This document shows positions 33,558 through 45,805 of a stretch of 64,000 nucleotides of DNA, piece by piece (positions within the stretch are counted from its first letter, which is position 1; each line of letters opens with the position of its first letter). Location: assembly GCA_026545765.1 (NCBI GenBank), contig CM048839.1, positions 90,920,914 through 90,984,913 of the forward strand. The letters are read 5' to 3'. The notes below the pieces were generated by a model that ran no database searches, was not told the DNA's origin, and saw nothing but the letters and a program-made list of their open reading frames with translations. A program made the position numbers and the translations under genes. Source of the stretch: Plantago major. Lineage: Eukaryota > Streptophyta > Magnoliopsida > Lamiales > Plantaginaceae.

Positions 33558-34352
33558 ATGGAAAACCTTCCCTATAGTGTGGTTATCAACACTATACTAG
33601 GAGGTCCAAGCGGAGGAGACAGTCGGAATGATAGAGAAAGAACCGCCCAACATCTAAGGAACAACGATAGAGCTTACGCTCCACCTGCTTTGAGAGGATC
33701 AAACTCGATCTCTTTTGATAGCAATGAAATACCTCCCCCAACGTCTGGAGGAGAAGATCTCAAAGATCCGGACATTCCTTTGGTTATCTCTTTAGTCATC
33801 GCCACTTACAAGTTCAATAAGGTGCTTATTGACACTGGAAGCTCTTCTAACATCATCTCCAAAAGAACTGTGGACCAAATGAATTTGGGAAGGATCGAGT
33901 ATGGAAGAGTCTATACTTCACTAGTGGGATTTGGAGGTTGTATAGTTCGTCCCATTGGAAGTATCCCTCTACAAGTTTCCATGGGGACTTTCCCAACAAG
34001 AGTAACTCAAACAGTTCTCTTCGTGGTTGTGGATCGTGTCTTTGATTACAATGTTATTTTAGGACGTCCAGGCCTCAATCAATTCAAAGCCATCTCATCT
34101 CCACTACACAATAGGGTCAAGTTTCCTACTCCAAACGGTGTAGGAGAAGAAATAGGGAACGTCAGAGAAGCATGGGAGTGCTACATTATGTCGACAAAAA
34201 ATGCCTCAGCTCCCGTTCTTACAGTCACTGACAAGCCTGGTTCCCTCTCGCCCGCGCCTCTCACACCTCCTAAAGCAGAGATAGGAGTTGGATCTCTTAA
34301 GGAGAAATTTCCTAAGGCTGCAAGGATTGAACCCCATGAGGACCTAAAATAG
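33558..34352 (+). pseudogene. Aspartic protease of element B
   Basis: Retropepsin with the active site VLIDTGSSSNIIS and the second motif YNVILGRPGLNQFKA. It lies in a different frame from gag and ends at a TAG (34350). The frame continues into the reverse transcriptase after this and another stop near 34380. The catalytic Asp-Thr-Gly is intact. Confidence 0.85.
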
Positions 34353-34403
34353 ATCCAATTGATAGAAGGAAGTCCTGAATAGAAGACTAGGATTGGAACT
34401 GAG

Positions 34404-35606
34404 ATGAGCATTGAAGTTGAGATGAAACTCATAGCTTGCCTGAAAAGCAACTGTGATGTCTTTGCTTGGAGCATTGACGATCTTAAGGGGATAGATCCAA
34501 GAATAGTTGTTCACCGTCTGAACATGGATTCTTTGGTCAAGCATATCCGCCAAAAGAGAAAAGACTTTGGACCCGTTGAGGATGCTATCATGGCCGGAGA
34601 GGTTGAAAGGCTCATGAAAGCAGGATACATTGAAGAGGTTAGATACTCCGATTGGGTCTGCAATGTAGTCCTTGTAGAAAAAGCTCCGGGTAAGTGGAGG
34701 ATGTGCAATGACTTTACTAGATTGAACAAGTTTTGCCCAAAAGATCCTTATCACTTGCCTCGGATCGACCAACTAGTGGACTCCACAGCCGGATGTGCTC
34801 TTCTGAGCTTCATGGATGCTTATCAAGGGTTTTATCAAATCAGAATGGCTCAAGAAGACATTAAGAAGACAACCTTCTTTGCCGCTGGAGGCGTTTATTG
34901 CTTCACGGTTATGCCATTTGGATTGAAAAATGCTGGAGCTACTTATCAACGTCTGGTAAATAAAATGTTCAAAGAAGAGATTGGCAAAACAATGGAAGTA
35001 TATGTTGACGACATGTTGGTTAAGAGCAAGACATAGGAGCAACACATCGAGCACCTTAACAATTGCTTCTCTATCTTGAGGAAGTATGGGATGAAACTGA
35101 ACCCTGAGAAATGTACCGTTGGAGTGAAAGGGGGTAAGTTTCTCGGTTACATGGTCACAAGGAGAGGCATCAGTGCCAACCCGAAAAAGATCAAGGCTAT
35201 TCTAGACTTGCCACAACTAAAAACCATCAATGAGGTCCAACAACTCATAGGGTGAGTTATATCCTTAAGCCGCTTCATCTCCAGATCAGCAGAAAAGAAC
35301 CTACCCTTCTTCAAGATATTGTGTAAAGGGGACAAGTTTGAGTGGACCAAAGAGTGTGAAGAAGCCTTTGGCAGTTTAAAGAAATATCTCCTCTCACCAC
35401 TACTCTTAGCCAAACCAGTAGAAGGAGAACCCCTCTACTTATACCTTGCATTCACCTATGAGGCTATGAGTTCCGTGCTGGTTCAAATCCAAGCCAACGA
35501 TCACAGGCCTGTCTACTACCTAAGCAAGGTTCTAGCTGGAGCAGAGACTAGGTATGCTCAGATTGAGAAATTGGCATATGCTTTGGTGCCTCTCCTAGGA
35601 GGTTGA
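34404..35606 (+). pseudogene. Reverse transcriptase and first RNase H of element B
   Basis: Gypsy RT with landmarks MKAGYIEEVRYSDWVCNVVLV, WRMCNDFTRLNKFCPKDPY, LLSFMDAYQGFYQI, FTVMPFGLKNAGATYQ and active site MEVYVDDMLVKSK. After a TAG at 35034 the thumb region continues in the same frame. A TGA at 35253 falls where a CGA Arg codon is usual (LIG-x-VISLSRFIS). The connection/RNase H part follows (CEEAFGSLKKYLLSPLLLAKP, RPVYYLSKVLAGAETRY). This first RNase H lacks a clear catalytic Asp, as is usual in the Tat lineage. A frameshift at about 35603 ends it. Confidence 0.9.
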
Positions 35607-35809
35607 AGCCCTACTTTAAGTCACACAGGATTGTGGTTCTCACCAGCGAGCCGTTGAAACAACTCCTTGGAAAGCCAGATCAATCTGGCCTTCTATCCAA
35701 ATGGGCGATCGAACTGAGCGAGTACGATATCGGATATCAAACTCCATCAGCAAAGAAAGCACAGTTCATAGCCAACTTCTTAGTCGATTACCCTGAGAAG
35801 GGTGAGTAA
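35603..35809 (+). pseudogene. RNase H tail of element B, shifted frame
   Basis: The frame carries KPYFKSHRIVVLTSEPLK and LSKWAIELSEYDIGYQ, the usual continuation after the first RNase H of Tat elements. It is displaced by one frameshift from the preceding part and stops at 35807. Confidence 0.8.
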
Positions 35810-35842
35810 AATGTCAATGATCAGGCAAAAGAAGCTGAGTGC

Positions 35843-36480
35843 TTGATGATAACACAAGAAGTGAACCTCTCCGAGCAAGAAAGAGTCACTGAGAGAGAAG
35901 CAGGACAAGAAATCTATGGTGACACTCAATTCAGGGGATTTCAACCTGAACCTATGGATGATTCTCTCAGAGAGAGACACATGTTCCTTTTGGACGAAAT
36001 GCCAAACACTCATGTGCTTGCATCTTCCGTCAAGAAGCAAGGGGAGATCCCAGAAGATAAGAACATCGATACTTCTATAGCATCCAAAGAACAAGGGAAT
36101 GACACTTGGACACTGCAGGTATATGGATCTTCTACCGGTAGACTTGGAGGCACTGGAATACACCTTAAGAGGCCTAAAGGTGCCGAGTTGGATTATGCCA
36201 TCACGCTTGACTTCAAGGTGACCAACAATGAAGCTGAGTACGAGGCACTCCTCGTCGGAATCAAGATGGAAAAATCCCTCCAAGTGAGAAGGGTCAAAGC
36301 TTACACTGACTCACAACTAGTTGAATCTCAGTTCTTAGGGTCCTTCGCCGTTAAGGGCCCTAACATGATCAAGTACTTGGAATTGCTCAAAAAAAGAGAT
36401 AGAGAACTTTGAAGCATTCACACTAGAAAGGTTTGATAGGGAATGGAATGAGAAAGCTGACTCACTCTCAAAGTATGCCT
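35843..36480 (+). pseudogene. Second, archaeal-type RNase H of element B
   Basis: The Tat-specific extra RNase H. Landmarks are WTLQVYGSSTGRLGGTGI, FKVTNNEAEYEALLVGIKM and VKAYTDSQLVESQ. The first catalytic Asp, normally in VDGSS, is Tyr here (VYGSS), while the Glu of NNEAEYEAL and Asp of TDSQLV are kept. A frameshift near 36390 separates the last part (FDREWNEKADSLSKYAS). Given the Asp loss, this domain would be inactive in this copy. Confidence 0.85.
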
Positions 36481-36494
36481 CAGCTTCAGGAGCG

Positions 36495-37815
36495 TTGGAC
36501 ACTAGAAGCATCATCTTATTGACTCTTAGGACTTCTTCGCTCATGAGTCCGGGCCTGCATATCTTGCTCTTAAGCACTGAACAGACTTGGATGACAGACA
36601 TCTTCAATTACCTCAAGGACGGGTCTTTGCCCTCAGATCCAAAGGAAGCGAGGAGAGTTTTTTGCAGAGCCACTAGATATTTTATCCTCAGGGAAGATCT
36701 TTACAAGAAGTCTTTCAGTGTCACTCACTTGAGGTGCCTTGGACCCCAAGAAGCTAGGACTGTTTTGGAAGAGATCGATAGTGGAAGTTGTGGGAGTCAC
36801 TCACGAGGCCGAGCTTTGGCTTAGAAAGTCATAAGGCAAGGTTACTACTGGCCAACAATTGATAAAGATGCTTCAAACTTTGCTCGGGCATGTGATGATT
36901 GTCAGTACTATACCAACGTTCCTCACTGCCCTACAAACCCTATGATTCCGTCAATCATAGCCTGCCCATTTGATCAGTGGGGGATAGATATAGTCGGTCC
37001 TTTTCCCCGCGGTACCCACCAAAAGAAGTTCCTCATTGTTGCTGTGGAATACTTTACCAAGTGGGTTGAGGCAGAAGCCGTCTCTACCATCACTGAGAAC
37101 CGAGTGAGAACTTTCATTTGGAAAAACATCATTTGTCGCTTTGGACTACCCAGGGTCCTTGTCTCGGATAATGGGGCTCAGTTATTCGGAGCTAAACTTA
37201 AGGAATGGTGCAAATCTTTCAAGATAGAGCAACGATTCACATTGGTTGGCTATTCCCAAGCTAATGGCCAAGTAGAATCAACTAACAAGACAATTGTAAA
37301 GATCCTAGAGAAGAGGCTAAGGACTTCTCAAGGAAGCTGGGCAGATGACTTGGACGGGGTACTTTGGGCTCACCGTACTACCGCTAGAACTGCTACTCAG
37401 GAGACATCCTTTGCGCTGGTCTATGGCACTGAAGCAGTCATCCCTTCGGAGATTGCAGTTGAGACTCAAAGGATTCAACAGTACCAACTCATTAAGAATG
37501 AAGTGGCAAGAATCTATGACTTGGAGTTGCTCGAGGACAAAAGGAACACTGCACTAGCTAACATCCATCGCTACCAAGCGACAGCTGCCCGAGCCTACAA
37601 CAAGTATGTCTATGCTAAAGATCTATAGGTTGGCGATTTGGTTCTTAGAAGGGCAGACATTCTCAGTAAGGTTGAAAAACTTAAGCCTAAATGGGAAGGT
37701 CCTTACAAGATCATCGGAGCAAGGGTCAATGGAAGCTATGAGTTAGAGGATGATCAGGGAAGGGTCTTGAAGAGAACTTGGAATGCCAAGAACCTTCAGA
37801 AGTTTTATGCTTAAG
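36495..37815 (+). pseudogene. Integrase of element B
   Basis: The zinc-binding N-terminus spans a TAG at about 36822 (ALA-stop-KVIRQGYYWPT) and contains CDDCQYYTNVPH. The core has DQWGIDIVGPFPRG (first Asp), VLVSDNGAQLFG (second Asp) and GYSQANGQVESTNKTI (Glu), so the DDE triad is present. The C-terminal GPYKIIGARVNGSYEL follows a TAG at 37626 where Gln is common. The polyprotein ends with a TAA at about 37813. Two stops therefore break an otherwise full-length domain. Confidence 0.9.
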
Positions 37816-39384
37816 AACTACGTCAGTTACTTACTTCTACTTGTTTTTGCTTTTTGGACCTGAAGCCCACCAGTTGTAATTGCATTTACGTCAAATCAAT
37901 ACAACTTTTATCCTTGTCAATTATATTTTTTAGAATCGGTTCCTCTCTTCGGACTCACCTCTCCAAACCGTAGCCTTTCTTACACAAAACACCAAATGAT
38001 CGAACTCCTAAGATTTGTCTTACAACTTGCACGAAGTGTAAGAACCGCAGACTGGGATTCGGAAATCCAAAGCAAGAGCCTCTTATTATTAAAAAAAAAA
38101 AAAACCGTTGGAAACAACCGAGCCGAGCTACGATGTCCGAAGCAAAGAGGTCCGAACGGAATTTTCAACCAAAGAATCCTCGGACCATCTATCTCTGCAG
38201 CCACCACCATTTCCGAGTTAGGCGAAAACAACTCACAGAAAATGGTGAAGTGTTGCAGAGGCGGACGGATCAAGGAATTGATCCTCTGAACCAAAGCGTG
38301 ATATCTCCGACGCTCTCAAATGAATGAGTCCGAATGAAGCGCCTGCCAAGAAGCTCCTTGAACCATCTACCTCTTCAACCATAACCATTTTCGAGTTAGC
38401 CGAAGACACTCACAGAAAATGGTAAATGGTGGAAGAGACGGATGGGTCCAGGAATCGACCCTCCGAACCAGCTTAAGAATTCCAACATGTTCGAGTGGTT
38501 CGATCTCATCGTCCCCAATGAGATCTGACTCATACAAGCCCCTCGGACAAGTGAAAGGCTCCTACAAGGCGGATCACACATAGGAACATCGGAATCGACC
38601 CAATCGATAGAATCCAAACTAGGGGATCCGAATCACCCTCTACTACAAGACAGAAATGATACAAAGTAGCCGTACAATGCCAAGGTATTTATAGATTCCA
38701 TCGACCAATCAAATTGGGACGCGTGCAATTCAACAGTTACCATTGGCTTGGGCTTGAGTTGGGCCTTCACTACTGGGCCTCCACTTCAGATCCATCGAAG
38801 ATTCGAGTGGTTCGGACTAAGTTGTTACTCCGAACCGATACTCAGCTCATTGTACGAATCATTATTTAAGACTTTATGATTCGGACGCTCGTGATCGATA
38901 CAATTCAACCTACGTGTATCCGAATCTATAAAGTTTCCGAGCCAAAATCACTTGAGCGGAATAATACTAAGTTACATTTCTGATATTATGAGCACATTGA
39001 TTTGAAATGATCCGTTCGGACCATAGACCAAAGAGTCCGAACCGATTCTCTGAATTTGTTTGTTTCTCACCCCAAGTTTAAGTTTGTGAGTCGACTCGGA
39101 TTTAATTCCAGCCGACCGAACTAGGGATACTTGAAACAAACATATACAACATGCATGTATTTACTTGGATGAAGGAGGAAGGAACTAAAGATAAATATAT
39201 GCATTCAATAGCAGCTGATCCGAAGCAGAACAATACCCCGGAACAACATCAGTACGAGCAAAATAACAACTGAATCCGAGACGGAATAACTTGGGACAAA
39301 ATTTTCAAATAAAAACAAATATTCAAATGATAATTGTTTTATGGTCCGAAGACCATAAAATCATCTACGGGGCAAACCCCGCTT
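37816..39384. other. Element B spacer between integrase and antisense gene
   Basis: Non-coding. It holds a duplicated stretch of about 105 bp (38185-38292 and 38363-38469) with a CACCATTT...AAATGGTG inverted repeat in each, and scattered TCCGAACC words. No frame with a domain on either strand. Confidence 0.6.
38185..38469. repeat. Direct duplication of about 105 bp
   Basis: Copies start at CCATCTATCTCTGCAGCC and CCATCTACCTCTTCAACC and end at CCTCTGAACC and CCTCCGAACC. Each contains GAGTTAGCCGAAGACA-like and CTCACAGAAAATGGT words. Confidence 0.7.
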
Positions 39385-40265
39385 TCACTGAGTCCGACTC
39401 ATAGATGGCTCGGACTGATTTCCTAGATTGGTTCCCACCGGATTGCCGCCCTTCGGACCACCTTGTCGAGCTGCAGCTTCATCAGCCAACCTTTTTTCTC
39501 GCTCCTCCTTCTTCCTTTGGATGAAGCCCGGACACTCCTTGAACAGTTCCAGGTTCGGATCTTGACCCAACACCGGACTAGGGATCTTCAGCCACATCTT
39601 GTTGTGCTCAGCATACTCCTCGAACGGGATAAAGGTATGGAGCATCAATGCTTCAGGAATGAAGGAAGGCAGGTACGGACCTCCATGGTTGTACTTCATG
39701 TCCTCGATCTCCTCGCACACAAGCTCAACGAACTCGTTCTTCATGAGCTCTTCATCATCCACTACCTCGGGGACAAAGTCCAAACCATCTGCTTCCTTGA
39801 AGGCCTCAATCCCTTCCTTCTCATAAGGGTAGTCCTTTGGAACTAACCCCTTTCTCTCCAGTTGTTCGATGGACACATCGAACCCATCTTGCCGAGCCGC
39901 ATCATAACTGGTGCCCGTGTGGAACTTGTAGGCAACCGAGCCCAGGAAGTCTCGGACAACCTCAGTCCGGACCGAGAGAAAATGCTCCGGAGTGAAGTCC
40001 TTGAAGCCTCGTGAGATTCCAATAAACTCACCCAAACCCTCCTGCTAAGCCTCGAAGTCAGAGGTCACGGACTTGAGAGCACTTTTGAGCTTCTCATCTC
40101 GGCCTTGAGTACCTTGTAAGATGCTTGGGCCGTCTTTAGCTTGTCCTTATAGACAACAACTTTGTTCACCTCTTCGACCCTACTAGCCTCGGACTTTGAC
40201 AACTCCACATCGATCGTAGCCCTTTCACTTGCCACCTCGGAGCAAGCTCGGACCACTGCAGTAAG

Positions 40266-40346
40266 CTGAAAACATAAAGCAGGTCCGAGTAAGTTAAATA
40301 TGTAAAAATATAAAAAATCAAAAAGGACACTCGGACCAAGTTTTAC
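40266..40346 (-). other. Intron in the antisense gene of B
   Basis: Minus-strand donor CGGAAG|GTAAAA and acceptor TTATGTTTTCAG, 81 bp, T-rich. It sits at the same residue as the 79-bp intron of A (16669-16747). Confidence 0.6.
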
Positions 40347-40803
40347 CTTCCGATGAGCAGCCGCAAGCTCGACAATCCTTTCCAGCTCACCCATTGCAAC
40401 TATCCGGTGCACCTCGGACTCTAGCTCCTGATTCAAGTCATCTAGCACTTTGCCCTTGCCCTTCTTGGCAGAAGGGATCGGGCCCTCGGAAGAACGTTTC
40501 ACACCGATTGAACCAATGGCTCCGACCTCCTTTATTATTGGCTTCGGAGGCTTCTTGGTCCCTTTGGCAGCAACGGTCTTCCCCTTGTCCGGAGTGGCCA
40601 GGTTTTGCTTTGGCTCTCTGGCCGCTTCCCTCCGAAGATCCTCAGCCCGGAACGTAGCATCGTTTCGAGGCTCAGCCATTGGAAGAATGGTCGACGTCTT
40701 GATCACCTGGTCTCGGAGACCCTGCCTTTGCTCCTCCTTTTGAGCCTTGAGTTGTTGCCTCTTGAGCTCCCTCATTGCCGACATGGTGTACTCAAACAGA
40801 TAT

Positions 40804-40960
40804 CTACGAAAGACCGAACATAAATAAAGATTAGTCCTAAGAGGCAAGATAAATAAGCAAGCAAAAATAAAAGACAGGTTCGAGCCAATAAAAGTTGGAA
40901 ATTTAAAACTTATTTCTAATAAGAGTGACTCGAACCGTGAGACCTCTTTGAGTCACTCAC
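40804..40960 (-). other. Intron in the antisense gene of B
   Basis: Minus-strand donor GATTTTG|GTGAGT and acceptor GTCTTTCGTAG, 157 bp. It is the counterpart of 16074-16174 in A. Confidence 0.6.
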
Positions 40961-41675
40961 CAAAATCCTCCTTGTCATCACAGAAGCTCGGACTCGATAG
41001 ACCAGCCAGGTACGAAAGTGGTTAACAAATCAACCCACGGAAGAAGTACTTCTCCGCTTCCTCTTTTTGGTGGAGGGTTGCATCCACTGTGGAATGTTCC
41101 GAGCTGAATTCGGAAGCGTCCCCCGGAAAAACTTCTTTTCGAAGTTCCACTGGATTCTCTGAGCCTTGGGCTGCCCAGGTTTCAAAGTGTCTCGGACGAA
41201 AATATATTTCTGCCACCACCTGATCCCTAATGAGGTGATCGGATCCTCGAAGAATGTGTATGCCTGCCGAACTACTAGAGTATAGAAATGCTGATGGGGC
41301 CTTCTTGGAGTGATGCTAAACAGCTTCCGGAAATTGTCAAAGGTGATCAAAATCCCTTTGCGTTTACAAAGCACTCCGAAGCACATCAAATTCCCAAGTG
41401 AATTCGGAATCACTTGGTGCGGACTTATCCCAATCCCATTGAGGACTTCTAGCAACTCGGATGAAACAGGTATACGCCACCCAACGAGGCCTTGTGCACG
41501 CACATGTATCCGGGAGGCGGATTGTAAAAAGTGTGAGCCACGTACGGAATCAAAATCTCCATGGACTCTGGGATCTCATATCTCCTTCGGAGTTCATTGA
41601 CCTCATCTGCAGTGATGGTCGAAGGACACGTAGGGAGAAGGTCATCCAAATTCAACTCCCCATCAGGGTCCGGAT

Positions 41676-42543
41676 TATTGAGGGTGAAGTCCCCCAAGCT
41701 CTAAGTAAGTTCTTCCTAAGTCGTACATGTCCAAAACACTGCGGATCGTCCTGAGTCGAGGTCCAAAGCACTCCAAGGTCTAAAGCACTAATGGGTAAGG
41801 ACCTGCACAAGTAACTTTAGAGGGGGGGGGGGGGTTAGGACCGTAGGCCCGGTTTGCTAAGTGTCAAACCGGTCCGAGACTTTACTCAAGAGAGACTGAA
41901 GATCTACTCTGTATAATAGTCGGGAAGGTAAGAATCCAGGAAGAAGGCTCGACTTACCTCGAGTTACGAGGATATGTCCATATTTATAGGTTTCCCTTGA
42001 GAAAGGGAGGACACAAGATCGCGCCAAGTGTAAGGCTCAGATTTCACCAACAATGCTCTATTAGGCCCATGACCCATTAAGGAGACTTAATCCATTTCCC
42101 TTTTGGGGCTTTCGAGGGTAGTTTAGCCGAGAGATTAGACACTTCTGATGTCCGCTTCGGACCTTCGTCCGAAAGGGTAGGTCCGGAGCAATGATCTGAG
42201 GGTAGGTTCGGAGCAATGGTCCGAGCGGTACTCACTTGAAAGTAAGACAACTTAAACAACCTCCTAAAGTACTGTGGTTCAGACATTGCTAGCCTCGGAC
42301 CCTGCCTTCGCTCTCGGTGCCAGTTCACTTGGTTCCTTATGAGGTCCAAGTCATACATCCGGATCAACGTCTCTGGGTCGGACAATTTGTCTTGAAGGCC
42401 AAGGTTCTTATTAATCCTTCCGGGAAGGTCAAGGGTCGGACCTCTGGGTCAGACATTGGGCCTTTTGACCTTAGACAGTTTGATACACCTTAGGATACTC
42501 TCCAAAGGCATCTATGCGGATTGGACATATTTTCGTATCAACA
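41676..42543 (-). repeat. 3' LTR of element C
   Basis: On the plus strand it starts TATTGAGGGTGAAGTCCCCC (TG changed to TA at the tip) and ends TATTTTCGTATCAACA. It differs from 55619-56453 by a few percent, including a longer G-run (about 41822) and small indels. Confidence 0.85.
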
Positions 42544-42546
42544 TAT

Positions 42547-44421
42547 TGATGTGCTCAAATTATTACTTAGAAAACAAGTAGTAAGCAGTTGTTGTAGACA
42601 GACAATGCTAACCATAGGATCGTTCGCTAAGGAACCAATTAAGCTACCACAACGGTTTGAAAGCAAACAGTTACTTGTGAAAATAGATTGATTTGTAAGT
42701 TGGTTGTTTCTAAAAACTAGAATAAGATAAAGCAAATAAAGGTTTTTAACAATGAGAGAAGATGAACACAGTAGTAATGATCAAGTAATGCTAATTCGTT
42801 CTAGGGCAATCATTCATATTTGTCACACGGTCGGCGTACATAAATCAATCAATCCAATTCAACCAATCGTTATTTGAATATTTCAAACTAGAGTAATCGT
42901 GGGTTGTCAATCCACAATCCTTAACCGAAAACGATTTTGAAAGTCTTGAACTAGCTTATTGGATTGCAGGTTTTATGAAGATTTTGAACTAGACGAACAT
43001 ATATGAACGAATCCTAACCCTAGAAACGAATATGCAAGACTATCACATAACTACCGTGTTCGGAGTGATTTAACTACTCATGAGGGAAGCAAAGATGAAA
43101 GAATGCATGGTATAGATTACGCAAAGCATAAACATGGTGATAATCGCATGCAAGATCATATAATTCGATAAACAGAAGAAAACACGAAATGAAGATAAAC
43201 AATAGAGAGTTATCAATAATTACCAAGAATTCGATCCCGATGGTCTTACAAGAGGTAAACCAAGCTCCAAAGATCAATCAATGTCAAAACCTAGTTCTAG
43301 GAGCTTTTTCTATGTAAAAATTGAGTATATGAAGTTATGGCAAAGGAAGACCTAATTCTAACCTAGCCACCAATCCATTGCCTTTCCGTAGAACGTTCCG
43401 GGAAAAGACTGAGCATGGATGTGTTTACTGAATCCATTAGTGCACACTCGTATCTAACTTGATGCCCCACTGGACAAGTGGTTCCGTCACACTTGTCGAG
43501 GTTAGTGGGTACAACTCTATTTTCTGGCATAATAGTGGCTCGGATTGCGGGGCTTAACGGGCTTGGATTCTGATCGAGTGGTTCCCCAAAGGACACAATC
43601 TCTCTGGCTCGTACCATTTTCTCTAGTCGATCTTGCTCGACAGCGAGAGCTCTTTGTCGGATGGCAATTTCTTCTCTGGTAAAGGATTGAACTTGATCCT
43701 CTTCCTGATACATGTCCTCATTGTCAAGACATTCTCTTTCATGTTGGTTGGCATCTCGGTTTGGACTCGGGGCACGATTACCAGGTCCCGGTCGATCTCT
43801 GTCATTTTGATTGTTATCTAAGTTTTCTTCAAGGGGAAGGTGAATCGTCCGAGTTCGTCCGTTCAGAAGATCCCTCAAGTCGGTGGGAGGTCGGTGTGTG
43901 GCTCTAGTGTTCCGCGTTCGATTTCGTGCAGGTCATCCGACTCTGTGCGAAACCAACTGGGCGAGAATGTCATCGCCGCGGCGAGCTTAAAACCTCTGTA
44001 ACGTTTTCCACGGACAGAATTTGCCGCTGCTTCCAAAACGAAACTTGTAGCTCTTTGAATTATCTTTCCGTGGCCACCGAGCTCAGGTCAATCGGACATT
44101 ATATGAGAGAGGTATGGCCAAAATGACTAGACTGCTCCATAAAACTTCACTTTTGCAAGCTTCGCTAAAATAGCTCTCAATTCTTCGTCCGAACTCCGAA
44201 TCCACTTCCGTTTTCGCCCAGTTACTCTACATTCAAAGATCTAGAACCATAGTTTTCACTCCTATTTTCACCTTCGGGACCAAATAACACAAAAATTCCT
44301 ACAAAACACAAACAAAGTACCAAAGCATAAAAACGTACAAAAACACTATAAATCTAAGGTCAAAGACTAACAAAAGACCGCTAAAAAGGACGAAATGAGA
44401 CGTTAGAATATTGTCTCATCA
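42547..44421 (-). repeat. 3' LTR of element D, carrying a foreign gag fragment
   Basis: Homologous to 47719-49085 except that the segment 43367 to about 43965 replaces roughly 105 bp of the other LTR. Both flanks align well: CCTAATTCTAACCTA on the left and CGCCGCGGCGAGCTTAAAACC on the right. Confidence 0.8.
43363..43965 (-). pseudogene. Captured gypsy gag fragment inside the LTR of D
   Basis: The minus strand encodes a gag piece unlike that of D but like Tat-type gag: an Asp/Asn/Arg-rich stretch (NNQNDRDRPGPGNRAPSPNR), a helix (IRQRALAVEQDRLEKMV), then CDGTTCPVGHQVRYECALMD, which aligns with GDTCPVAHLTRYKSKMD of element B. A one-base shift near 43390 leads into LFPGTFYGKAMDWW, the start of the retrotransposon gag core. 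The frame ends at the LTR junction. There is no TSD at its edges. Confidence 0.65.
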
Positions 44422-45805
44422 AAATCCCCAAACCGAACCTCAAACACACAACAAAATAAAAACAACTAGACTCTAGACAACGACTCACAAGAACACATAA
44501 ACGAGTCAGACTTCCAAGTGACCGAACTCTACCATTGTAAGCGTTAAGTTCACAAGATGCAAAAGGTTTGCACTCAACCAACCTTGACAGAAATAGTGCA
44601 CAAAAAATCCTGTAAGAGAGTTTCTCAAGTAAATAGCACTTAAGTCTTACTCTCCAATCACTCACAAGGAAATCCTACACATCTCTCTCTCACACTCTGG
44701 AAGTGTCCAGTAGGTTAATCACTCAAGGAACAATAAGAGAAAAAGAAGGTGACTTTCGTCACAAAGGTGCCTCAAATACCTCATGCAATGTACTCAATCA
44801 GTTAAGTCAGAAGTAGCTTTTCCTCAAGACAAGAACTTGTCGGAGCATACAACCAAACTTGCATATCACCACATATTTGCATACAATAAATTAGATGCTA
44901 ATCAATTTGGCCACTATGGACTCTTTTAGTCTCACTTTTTTGGTAGTGTCTGTTTTACCGAAGTCCGCACTTTTGTGCGTATCAGTTTGGTATACCTGCC
45001 ATCAACCCTCCCGGTCATATGGCTTTTTAGGACCACGCCGGTATATAGGTAGTATCTGAAACACGCCTAACACGACTACGGTGGTGACAAGCACCATAGA
45101 TACACTCCGAGACGAATCAACTAATCAGGGGAAGTAATACATATTACAAAAAATGAATAATAAACATGTCAACACAGCAAATTTCTTCTCCCCAAACCGG
45201 TTCTTCGCAATGTACTGGCTTTTGATAAAATGAAACATGAAGAGCATGTCGTTCGTCAAACTTAACTTAACTGAGTACACATGACAATAAAAAGGCGCAA
45301 ACAAGAGGGTTTGCACTTCCCAAAAGGATCACACAAGCGCCGGTACAATATTTTTTCACCGGCTTAAAGTTTCTCACCGGCTTTTTGGACTAAAGAGTTA
45401 AACAGACTTGCTATTTACAGGAGAAACAAACTTATGGGCTTTTAAATCAACTATACCACCTCAGTTAAGTATCATGCAAAACATAAGCAGCAAGCAAATT
45501 TAACAATCACAATAGAAGCTTTCATAACTTGGAAGAATGACTCATGAAAGACTCTAGAGGGTAAAAGAAAAAACGACCGTAAAAGAAAAATGACCAAAAC
45601 ATACATAAAGTAAAGGACGAAAGACTCTAGAGACTCAGGTAATAGAGAAAATGCAGACAAGACACTAGAGAGCACATTTCCCCCTCCCCAACCTAAACTC
45701 AAGCATGTCCTCAAGCGTAGAGTGAAAAAGAAAAGAAAATGGGATCAACAGTGGCTTGCCTACAGGTGTACCTTTACAGACATGTACAAGACTATTCCGT
45801 GTTGG
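44422..45805 (-). other. Element D non-coding region between protease and 3' LTR
   Basis: A purine tract (minus-strand GGTTTGGGGATTT) abuts the 3' LTR at 44422. A second G-rich tract (GGTTGGGGAGGGGGAAA) lies at about 45678-45694. The block shared with G is at 44965-45077. No coding domain is seen. Confidence 0.6.
44965..45077 (-). other. Conserved non-coding block shared with Sirevirus G
   Basis: Exact or near-exact blocks with G: CACTTTTGTGCGT (44969-44981), GCCATCAACCCTC (44999-45011), CATATG, CCACGCCGG, TAGTATCTGAAAC (45051-45063). A terminal CGCAC-TTTT-GTGCG hairpin is perfect here. The stem 45013-45016 with 45038-45041 carries G-C where G has A-T. Confidence 0.7.

Larger units (their letters stand above)
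39385..41670 (-). pseudogene. Antisense gene of element B, middle and C-terminal exons
   Basis: On the minus strand, from right to left: a core resembling Transposase_28 (CPSTITADEVNELRRRYEIPE, HTFYNPPPGYMCVHKASL, VIPNSLGNLMCFGVLCKRK, YTLVVRQAYTFFEDPI), then a basic stretch (STKKRKRRSTSS). A TAA near 41030 stands where A has CAA. After an intron (40804-40960) comes FEYTMSAM and a basic region; after a second intron (40266-40346) a coiled coil and then NHGGPYLPSFIPE. The final exon block is 39385-40035, with a TAA at about 40045 before it. The protein runs opposite to gag-pol. It matches the + strand gene of A over its length. Function is unknown. Confidence 0.7.
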
